From Mesostigma viride (taxonomy: Eukaryota; Streptophyta; Mesostigmatophyceae; Mesostigmatales; Mesostigmataceae): DNA of 64,000 nt. The position numbers were made by a program, and so were the translations under genes. Under the pieces are notes generated by a model. That model was not told the DNA's origin and did no database searches. It saw nothing but the letters and a program-made list of their open reading frames with translations. This document shows positions 33,576 to 41,992 of this stretch, one piece after another; the stretch's first letter is position 1; every line of letters starts with the position of its first letter. The stretch lies in NCBI GenBank assembly GCA_009746045.1, contig RPFO01001502.1, positions 1 through 64,000 of the forward strand, in the 5' to 3' direction.

Positions 33576-34200
33576 AAGTACATTTTGAGTTTTTCCAAGT
33601 TTCTTGTTTTTTGCTTGTTTCAAGTTCAGTTTTGCATAAAAAGTGTCCCCATAGCCCCTGGATCTCATCTGGAGGTAGTTGAACTAGTATATGCTACAAT
33701 ATACTAGGTTGTACTATTTTCTACTACATTTATACTATAATGTACTAAATTGAACTACATCTGAACTAAATGTAACTGTGATTGATGCCCCTGTAACGTC
33801 TCCCAATGCTCAATAACAGGTCTGGCCACCATTGGTGACCTCCTAGAGCCATTCACAGCTGCATTTCGTGGATCACCGCACAAAAAAAAAATGTTTTACT
33901 TAGCCTTATCAACATGGGAATGAGGGCTTTGGTGTGCAAACATGCATGTGTGCTAAAAATTGGACATTCTGACACTGCACGAGAGTCTGGTAATACTTAA
34001 GCACTTCAGGTCATGATCGAAGTATAGAATGAACTGATGCAAGCAATCAAGCATTATGCAAGGAATGGAATGCTGCAATGAATTTTAGCAGTAATACTTG
34101 CAACTAGGGAACACACGATAAAGTCACGAATCTGACATGCATTGTGCCGTCATGGCACATGCATGAACATGTACACGAACAGAGGATCACGCGGACGCCC
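33576..34200. other. No gene seen; AT-rich with short repeats
   Basis: Contains short degenerate repeats around TGTACTA and GAACTA (33680-33780). Nothing coding is supported. Confidence 0.4.
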
Positions 34201-34315
34201 ACGTGCACGCGCATGGCAATCCCCATGCCCCCCCCCCCCACACACACACACAAGCCCCAACTCCAAACATTGCACCAATGACCCACCCACCCAAACCCAA
34301 CCCCAGCCCCCCTGA

Positions 34316-34460
34316 CCCCCCAACGCCCATGCACACGCCCATGCCCCCGCCCCGCCCGCCCCGCCCCGCCCCGCCCCGCCCCCGCCCCGCCCCCGCCCGC
34401 CCCGCCCCCGCCCCGCCCCCGCCCCGCCCCGCCCCCGCCCCCGCCCCCGCCCCGCCATGC
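34316..34460. repeat. GC-rich (CCCCG)-type minisatellite
   Basis: Interrupted runs of CCCCGCC/CCCCCGC. Continuous long frames here are artefacts of the repeat. Confidence 0.8.
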
Positions 34461-34492
34461 CCATGCCCCTGCCCCCGCACCCGCCCATTCTC

Positions 34493-34670
34493 ACCCACGC
34501 CCACGCCCACGCCCACGCCCACGCCCACGCCCACGCCCACGCCCACGCCCACGCCCACGCCCACGCCCACGCCCACGCCCACGCCCACGCCCACGCCCAC
34601 GCCCACGCCCACGCCCACGCCCACGCCCACGCCCACGCCCACGCCCACGCCCACGCCCACGCCCACGCCC
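34493..34670. repeat. (CCCACG)n hexanucleotide array, first block
   Basis: About 30 tandem copies. The Ala-Trp or Val-Gly frames it produces are not genes. It is followed by a ~115-bp unique spacer that recurs at 35622. Confidence 0.95.
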
Positions 34671-34786
34671 ACCCTAGCCTCACCCCTACTCCAAGCCACA
34701 ATTATACCCAAAGCCACAGCCAGAAGTAGAGCGCAGCTGCAACAATAGCAGACGTAGCTGAGACACACACCTACCCACGCCAACGC
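34671..34786. repeat. Spacer duplicated next to a second hexamer array, copy 1
   Basis: From CCTAGCCTCACCCCTACTCC to ACACACACCTACCCACG. Copy 2 at 35622-35737 has the same order with scattered substitutions, so array plus spacer was duplicated as a unit. Confidence 0.75.
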
Positions 34787-35621
34787 CCACGCCCACGCTC
34801 ACGCCCACGCCCACGCCCACGCCCACGCCCACGCCCACGCCCACGCCCACGCCCACGCCCACGCCCACGCCCACGCCCACGCCCACGCCCACGCCCACGC
34901 CCACGCCCACGCCCACGCCCACGCCCACGCCCACGCCCACGCCCACGCCCACGCCCACGCCACGCCCACGCCCACGCCCACGCACGCCACGCCCACGCCC
35001 ACGCCCACGCCACGCCACGCCCACGCCCACGCCCACGCCCACGCCCACGCCCACGCCCACGCCCACGCCCACGCCCACGCCCACGCCCACGCCCACGCCC
35101 ACGCCCACGCCCACGCCCACGCCCACGCCCACGCCCACGCCCACGCCCACGCCCACGCCCACGCCCACGCCCACGCCCACGCCCACGCCCACGCCCACGC
35201 CCACGCCCACGCCCACGCCCACGCCCACGCCCACGCCCACGCCCACGCCCACGCCCACGCCCACGCCCACGCCCACGCCCACGCCCACGCCCACGCCCAC
35301 GCCCACGCCCACGCCCACGCCCACGCCCACGCCCACGCCCACGCCCACGCCCACGCCCACGCCCACGCCCACGCCCACGCCCACGCCCACGCCCACGCCC
35401 ACGCCCACGCCCACGCCCACGCCCACGCCCACGCCCACGCCCACGCCACGCCCACGCCCACGCCCACGCCCATGCCAACGCCCACGCCCACGCCCACGCC
35501 CACGCCCACGCCCACGCCCACGCCCACGCCCACGCCCACGCCCACGCCCACGCCCACGCCCACGCCCGCCCATGCCCACGCTCACGCCCACGCCCACGCC
35601 CACGCCCGCGCCTGCGCCCAC
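34787..35621. repeat. (CCCACG)n hexanucleotide array, second block
   Basis: Roughly 130 tandem copies, with a few 5-bp phase slips (CCACG, around 34961-35015 and 35446). No gene. Confidence 0.95.
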
Positions 35622-35737
35622 CCTAGCCTCACCCCTACTCCAAGCCACAAATGCACCGTAAGCCACAGCCAGAAGTACAGCACAGCAGCGACAATTGCAG
35701 ACTTAGCCCAGACACACACCTACCCACGTCAATGCCC
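35622..35737. repeat. Spacer duplicated next to a second hexamer array, copy 2
   Basis: Partner of 34671-34786; diverged at perhaps one base in eight. Confidence 0.75.
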
Positions 35738-35890
35738 CTGCCCAGAGACTCGCGGCCTCATCCCACCCCCCTGCACGAACAGTTCCCAAACAAAAGAAAA
35801 GGCAAACAAAAGGAACAAGAGTAGCAAGCTGCATTGCGAGCACATATGCCAGTTCTGGTGCACATGCCAGGCCGAAAGCAACTCATGATT

Positions 35891-36050
35891 GCCCCTGCCC
35901 CTGCCCCTGCCCCTACCCCTGCCCCTGCCCCTGCCCCTGCCCCTGCCCCTGCCCCTGCCCCTGCCCCTGCCCCTGCCCCTGCCCCTGCCCCTGCCCCTGC
36001 CCCTGCCCCTGCCCCTGCCCCTGCCCCTGCCCCTGCTCCTGCCCCTGCCA
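35891..36050. repeat. (CCCCTG)n hexanucleotide array
   Basis: About 26 near-perfect copies. Not telomere-like (no TTTAGGG or TTTTAGGG type). Confidence 0.95.
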
Positions 36051-37244
36051 TCACCATTCTAACCACCACACATTACGAAAAGCAAGAAGAAATTATAATA
36101 ATAATAAGAAGAAATTATAAGAAGAAGAAATAATAATAATAAACAAGCACAAAGTTGACTGCACATGCGACTGTACCAGTAGGCACGTAGCAAATTTTAG
36201 CTGCAGCTTCAATTTCAACTTCATTGCAATTGCAAGTGTGACTGCATGTGTAATTGCACTACCAATGCCTAATGCCCACTGCATGTGCCCAGTGCGAATG
36301 CAATTCAAAAGCAACATGCAATCGAAATTACAGCTGAAGCCGGCTATTAACAAAGATATTTAAAGCAGTTGTTAACTACAGAGACCCAATGAAAATGCAA
36401 ATGCAATGAAAAAGCAACAGAAGTTGAAGCCACTGCCACTCTACCTGCCGACAGTAACACCACCGCCAGCACCCACTCATATCCCAACGACAAGGAAATA
36501 GAATTGCCCAAAGCCAGACATACATTGGGACGCATAAGCAAACGGCAACGCAAGCGCACATGCAAATGTATACGCAAAGGCAAAGGCAAAGGCAAACGCA
36601 AACGCAAACGCAAACGCAAGCTTGTCATGTACCTACGCTTAACTGCAAACGCAAACTGTGCACGAAGCAAAAAGATTGGATGGCCAAGATCATGGCAAAT
36701 ACGAGGGCCGAAAACAATCCAACTTCATCTAAATGTCCGAAATCCTCACGACGTTTCGATGCGCGCTTGAATGTCGAAGGCCTGCGCCGATTATCGATCA
36801 TAAGTCGAATGTGTAATTGTCGGCTTATGAGAACTGCTTTGCGACAGTATCACGTCAGGCCGTTCCTGTGCAGCCATTTTCCCTGTGCAGCGGGTGGACA
36901 ACGTTCACTTTCCGCATTATTCATGGCTATCGAAGTTAATTCTTACCGACCCCGGCTGCCATGGCCACTGGCCACGCATATCAAGTTCAGGTATTCCCGA
37001 CCTGTAGCGCAGCAGATTTCTGTTGGAAGGCATCCTAAGCATCGTGATAAAAGAAATCCGAACAATAGACATTCATGCTGCATCTAAGGACATTATGGCA
37101 TTTGTATATACTGCAAGTACATGTATCGACATTGCCGTGATTGCTAACCCCGACTCACCATGAACAGGAACTTTCCCTCTGCCTCCATGAAATGTACTTC
37201 GTGAAATGTACTGTAATACATATGATGTACTACGATGATAATCA
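36051..37244. other. No gene supported; simple repeats
   Basis: Holds an AAT/AAG-rich stretch (36090-36140), a (CAAACG)/(CAAAGG) hexamer block (about 36575-36620), and near 37185-37235 diverged copies of the GAAATGTACTTCGTG motif that belongs to the adjacent palindrome. Confidence 0.5.
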
Positions 37245-37859
37245 TCCCAGCAAAGCCATAGTACACCTTCCGTTTCGACCGCCATGTCGGCCACTAGTCC
37301 GGATAGCTCAATGTGCACCTGACCTTGACACTAATCGCACAAACAGCCACAATTTTGCAAGCAAGAAGACATGGCTACCTCGGCATTTCATGAAATGTAC
37401 TTCGTGAAATGCATTTCGTGAAATGTACTAAGGAACGTGATTGGCCGGCGTTCGCTCGCCAAATCTCGCAAAATGTACTAAGGCACGTGATTGGTCCCGC
37501 AAAATGTACTAAGGAACGTGATTGGCCGGCGAAGATTCTGTTTGCTGCAATTAAAATTCCCTACAGAATCTTCGCCGGCCAATCACGTTCCTTAGTACAT
37601 TTTGCGGGACCAATCACGTGCCTTAGTACATTTTGCGAGATTTGGCGAGCGAACGCCGGCCAATCACGTTCCTTAGTACATTTCACGAAATGCATTTCAC
37701 GAAGTACATTTCATGAAATGCCGAGGTAGCCATGTCTTCTTGCTTGCAAAATTGTGGCTGTTTGTGCGATTAGTGTCAAGGTCAGGTGCACATTGAGCTA
37801 TCCGGACTAGTGGCCGACATGGCGGTCGAAACGGAAGGTGTGCTATGGCTTTGCTGGGA
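37245..37859. repeat. Palindrome: 297-bp inverted arms with a 21-bp spacer
   Basis: Left arm 37245-37541 and right arm 37563-37859 are reverse complements with only rare mismatches and no length difference; the spacer is 37542-37562. Each arm holds three direct repeats around AAATGTACTAAGGAACGTGA (one with GGCACGTGA), and GAAATGTACTTCGTGAAATG. The right arm includes the start of the transposase-like ORF at 37786, so the palindrome looks like a head-to-head duplication of a gene's 5' end or a foldback transposon. Confidence 0.9.
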
Positions 37860-38292
37860 CATAATCGTGGCTATCTGCTTCCTGGCTTTCGCTATCATGG
37901 TGATGGGACACCATGGGAAGCGCAAGTTCGCAGCCATAGTGCTAAGCGGCAGCACCCATGCCGGCAGCCTAGTGACCGACGAGACGTTCGACTGTAAGTG
38001 CGGCCACGAGTGCATGAAGCCCATTAGAATATCACATCTCCAGGCATTGCGAAGCGCCTGGTTTTCGCCCGGGCGGAAGCAAGAGGACAGGAAGGCGGCG
38101 ATAAAGCAGCAGCTGCACCAGGGGGGGTACGACGCCATAACCACGATGTCGTCATCTACTCGTCACAAGTTCGTTCATGGCGCTGGTTTTCGGTTCGTTC
38201 TCGACGGGGGAGTCAAGGATATGAACATAGGGTTTGTGACCCCTTTTCACTTTCGCGTTTCACTTTCGAGGCGGCCTTCAGGCACTGCCTGA
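37786..38292 (+). pseudogene. Transposase-like N-terminal fragment (uncertain family)
   Basis: A 168-codon frame starting MHIELSGLVADMAVETEG. A hydrophobic stretch (WLCWDIIVAICFLAFAIMVM) may be an artefact of the start chosen. Residues ~70-110 look like a conserved domain: FDCKCGHECMKPIRISHLQA followed by WFSPGRKQEDRKAAIKQQL, a C-x-C-x3-C motif plus basic helix that I associate with N-termini of some algal and animal transposase-like proteins; the family is not certain. After about residue 115 coding character is lost. The first ~25 residues lie in the right arm of the palindrome, and their mirror copy lies in the left arm. Probably an internally deleted gene. Confidence 0.4.
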
Positions 38293-38299
38293 AAATTAG

Positions 38300-38443
38300 C
38301 AACCACGTTTGGAACTCTTCGGACCACCTGTGAAACTAATCACATTTGATGATGTGCTGGCGGGCCTGGGCATCGCATTTGAGCATTACTTCGAGCAGGG
38401 CTCAACAAGCTCGATTCGCCAACTCAACCCGAAGAAGCCCTAA
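38300..38443 (+). pseudogene. C-terminal fragment of the same deleted gene
   Basis: A short frame of 47 codons reads QPRLELFGPPVKLITFDDVL then AGLGIAFEHYFEQ and ends NPKKP-stop. It is preceded by AAAATTAG, which could be a splice acceptor. It looks protein-coding but has no start and too little length to place in a family. Its closeness to the N-terminal fragment suggests the two ends of one gene with the middle deleted. Confidence 0.4.
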
Positions 38444-38720
38444 GCTGCGGTAAGACATATATTTGTGTGGATGGCTCTTGATATCATGCTGAATTTCTAG
38501 TCTTCTCTAGGTGGACAGTTCATGTGCAGCCATACAGGTCATCCATGTGTGTTTTAACCATGTTGCATGTGCCACAGATATTATGAGCAGTATTTACTAA
38601 GTGTGCTGGAGTCGTTGTTGCATGCTTGTTGTATTTCACAGTTCACGCCTGCATGAACGCATCGTTGATACTAATGATTATTCATATTGCATGACTGTTC
38701 TATTGGGGACGCCGCGCTTG

Positions 38721-40480
38721 ATGTCACAACGTGGCCGAAAGGGTGCATCCACCGCTGACGGCCGGTGGGTGAAATCGATGGACGCATTTCCGAAGAAGCC
38801 AGCCGCGGGCCACACCCATGGCGCGGGCGGGGGCGCGGGCGGGGGCGGGGGCGGGGGAGAAGGCGCGGGTGCGGGCGCGGGCGCCACCCAAGACGCGGGC
38901 GCGGGCGCGGGCCCGGGCGGGGGCGGGGGCGGGGGCGCAGGCGCCGGCGCGGGTGCGGGCGCGGGCGCCACCCAAGGCGCGCGCGCGGGCGCGGGCGGGG
39001 TGGGGGCGCAGGCGCCGGCGCGGGTGCGGGCGCGGGCGCCACCGCCGACTTGGATGATGAGCCAGCAACCGAAGCCGAGAGGGAGAGGCACCGCTCTTCG
39101 AAGGTGTTCGATCTCGAAGTGTTTTGGGGCCCGGATATGACCGTGTATGTCCGCTGGCGCCTAGCCGCATCGGAGACGTTGGTAAATGCACCGGTGAACA
39201 AGTGGCAGCCCACAGGGCCTAATGGCGAGGCTTGTGACGGGGTCACGCCCATTGGGTACACCCCGCAGGGAGATCCTGTCTATGGGTGCCTCCTCATAGA
39301 GCGTGGCAAGGCCCCCAAAGGAAGTCCTGGTCTAGTGCCGCTTTTTGAATGGGACGAGGGCGGTGCCAGGAGATGTACCTGCGCTAGCCTTCACAGCCTT
39401 TTTCCTGACATCGTCGCCGCTGAGAAGCAGCAGTTGCTGGACGGATGGATTGAGCAGGTGCCAAAGTCCGTGGAGGATGTGCGTGCCAACAACGAGAATC
39501 TGTTCGACATCATGGAGCAAAAGCTCAAAGAGAAGCGTGAACTGCAAGCGAACAAGGCGGTACCCTTACCGCTGCGATCTGCAGGCGACCAGTCGGTTGC
39601 GCGGGCAACACGAGCACTGAGGCTGCCCATAAAACAAGTAATCTCACACGTCGCTTGCCCTGCCCGCGAGATTCAAGCGCAGATCAACCGCGCATGTGCG
39701 CCCGCTGCGCGAGGGAGCACATCAACGGCAACGCCCGCTTTGCGCACACTGATTTCCGGCAGGCACACCTTCAAGGTGAATGGAAGCCTCATACGACGCA
39801 GCGACCTACTCGTTGTTAAGCGGCCAGCCGTCACCTGCGGGCAGGGAATGCCGTGGGCACCACACATGCTGGTGAAGGTCCTTGATCTGGAAGGCGATCG
39901 CACGGAGCGTGACAGCATTGTCGCCTCTCCTTACTACGCACCGTCGTGGACGGGCCAGTTTTCTAGAGTGACATTAGGTGGCGGCAGCGCAGGGATGACG
40001 GTCCCCATTTCTGATGTACACCTGCAGCACTGGACAGTGGGCGGTACGGCAGAGGTGCACCAGCCTGAGCTGATCAGTACCGGCAAACTGTCAGCTGCCA
40101 CGGTGGCGGCGTTGAAAGAGCACCCGCAGATTGACTTTGAGCATTACAAGACTGCCACCGCCGCCAGGGCAGCAGCAAAGGATGACTGCAATGCCTACTT
40201 TGCCGAGCATGGAGCACGTGCGCTTATCGGGATGCGCCTGTGTGCCCTGTTTCCGGGGATAGCGAGGAAGAGGGAGCGCTTCCATGGCTGGGTCACTAAG
40301 GTTCAGGAAAGGGGAGGTCACCTGCTCATCAAGGCGATGTGGGCTGATGGGCAGTGTGAGGACTATCATGCCCTGGCGGAGGTGACGCAGTTCGTGTGCG
40401 GCTGCCCACACCCAGTCGAGGCATTTGGCCGCGCTCGCTTCTTTCCACAGGAGCTAGGCTGGCACCGTGAACGCAGGTGA
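38721..40480 (+). CDS. Unrecognised protein with Gly-Ala repeats and a Tudor-like segment
   Basis: The start is taken at ATG 38721 (MSQRGRKGASTADGRWVKSM). A GC-rich minisatellite (38815-39045) encodes Gly-Ala repeats punctuated by ATQ; a one-base shift inside it leads into the long frame ending at 40480. After the repeat comes FDLEVFWGPDMTVYVRWRLA and a Cys-containing segment (RRCTCASLHSLFPDIV), a helix with LKEKRELQANKAV, then a basic middle. Near the C-terminus GMRLCALFPGIARKRERF, GWVTKVQERGGHLLIKAMW and DGQCEDYHALAEV resemble a small beta-barrel of Tudor/Agenet type (inference). An acidic tail follows in another frame (40461-40724). It lies inside the TIR-bounded segment and may be its cargo or accessory gene. 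Confidence 0.5.
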
Positions 40481-40724
40481 TGGCACCCACATAGACGATG
40501 CCGTCCCTGCTGTGCACAGTGACAGTGAAGGCGGGGAGGAGGAGGAAGAGGGAGAGAAAGAGGGGGAGAAAGAGGGGGAGAAAGAGGGGGAGGAGGAGGG
40601 GGAGGAGGAGGGAGAGGGGGAGGGAGAGGGGGAGGGAGAATGGGAGGGGGAGGGGGAGGAGGAAGAGGGAGAGGGAGAGGGAGAGGAGGATGCGGAATGG
40701 GAGCCGGGGATGACTGGTAGATGA
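40461..40724 (+). other. Acidic Glu-Gly repeat tail in a shifted frame
   Basis: A frame open across the stop at 40480 reads GTHIDDAVPAVHSDSEGGEE and then a long (E/G/K) repeat, ending DAEWEPGMTGR at 40724. It probably belongs to the C-terminus of the preceding protein, separated by a one-base shift or a small intron; GA-rich DNA here is slippage-prone. Alternatively just a simple repeat. Confidence 0.35.
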
Positions 40725-41134
40725 GACGGTGCCATCTACCGGCGCATGGAATGAAGTGGTAGACAAGTTTACTCATGGTTGTCGGCAAGTGGAGCATGCA
40801 CGCCTGGCCTAGCTGAATTTAAATCAATGAGTTGAGTTTGGAGAGGCTGCATTTTGCTTGGATGAAGAATGTGTTAGCATGGCCAAACTTTTATGGCTTG
40901 TAGCCAAATCCTCTTGGGGTATGTGCACAGTGTACTAGCGGTGTTGTGCAATTGCGAGGATTCCTGTCTTGTAGCGATGTGGCCTCTCACCCTGCAGCCT
41001 GGTAGATGTGTTGGCATGCAGCCACCCATCATTGGTCATCCGATCTGGTGTGATTTGCATTTGCACACCTTGTATTAAGGCCATGATATGATGATGTCTT
41101 GTTATTTTTAATGTGTATATGCGAAAAGAGGCAT
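40725..41134. other. No gene seen
   Basis: Probably the 3' flank of the preceding gene. Nothing beyond AT-rich sequence and short T-runs is recognisable. Confidence 0.4.
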
Positions 41135-41900
41135 AATATGCTTGTATATAGTGCTAGCAAATGTCACTACCTTTACCTATGCCTGACCTTACAAGTTGAG
41201 GATGGTCTAATGTAGTGGCAAACAGGTTATTTACAACAATTCACAGTTTTCTGACATAGTTTGAGGCAACTCTACTTACCAAAATGCTTGAAAAAGGCAA
41301 AAATTGCACCATTTATGCTAGCAAACGTCACTATTTTGAGATCAAACTGGGCCCAAACTTGGCCCATGGTCTAATCTAGTGGTGTGTAGGTTACTTCCAA
41401 CATTTCATAGCTTTCTGACATAGTTTGATATTGTTTAGTAGCTTACACTGAGCAAAATGCTTGAAAATGTCAAAAAATGCACCATTTATGCTAGCAAACG
41501 TCACTATTTTGACGTCAGACTGAGCCCAAACTTGGCCCATGGTCTAATCTAGTGGTGTTTAGGTTGCTTCCAATATTTCATAGCTTTATGACGTAGTTTG
41601 ATATTGTTTAGTAGCTTACACTTAGCAAAATGCTTGAAAATGGCAAAAAATGCAGTATTTATGCTAGCAAACGTCACTATTTTGACGTCAGACTGAGCCC
41701 AAACTTGGCCCATGGTCTATTCTAGTGGTAATTAGGTTGCTTGCAAATATCCATGATGGTTTGACGTGATTTAGTACTGTTTCCTATTTATTACTATTTA
41801 ATTTAACAAAAAATGACAAAAATGTACCTTTATTGCTAGCAAATGTCACCAAGATGACGTCCGATCGATACCAATTTTTGTACGAGATCTATTTTGGTTG
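41135..41900. repeat. About five degenerate copies of a 173-bp tandem repeat
   Basis: The motif GCTAGCAAACGTCACTATTT (or close variants) starts the unit at 41155, 41319, 41492, 41665 and 41837, spacings 164, 173, 173 and 172. Units share CCCAAACTTGGCCCATGGTC and TTTCATAGCTTT segments. It lies just inside the right inverted repeat of the 33547-41992 segment, so it is a subterminal repeat of that element. It is unrelated in sequence to the 170-bp satellite. Confidence 0.8.
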
Positions 41901-41992
41901 CAAACATCATGCATGACAATTTTCAGCATAAAAAGACAAACTTCGGTACGAAGTACATTTTGCGTGCTGGAGTACATTCTTAATGGCTGGTA

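Larger units (their letters stand above)
33547..41992. mobile_element. 8.4-kb segment bounded by 29-bp terminal inverted repeats
   Basis: The left end (33547-33575; includes TTAAGAATGTACTCCAGCAC) and the right end (41964-41992) are reverse complements at 27 of 29 positions. Inside both ends is an AAGTACATTTTG motif, which is also a component of the palindrome at 37245-37859. The right flank is the Gypsy-1 pol frame, which stops matching its relative exactly here; the left flank is the end of the satellite with a 10-bp filler. No clear target duplication. It could be a large DNA transposon or an assembly of related pieces; the transposase-like remnant inside supports the first. Confidence 0.5.

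Noticed and set aside
33321-33668. Minus-strand 115-codon frame at the right end of the satellite
   Set aside because: It is read out of two satellite units and the junction; the satellite is not coding.
34493-35621. Telomeric repeat
   Set aside because: CCCACG/CGTGGG does not match TTTAGGG, TTTTAGGG or TTAGGG types.
34150-36069. Long open frames of Ala-Trp, Val-Gly, Pro-Thr or Arg-Gly dipeptides on both strands
   Set aside because: Direct consequence of hexanucleotide repeats, which give open frames in every phase; no unique coding sequence attached.
40329-40797. Pro/Ser/Leu-rich minus-strand frames
   Set aside because: Complement of the GA-rich acidic tail repeat.
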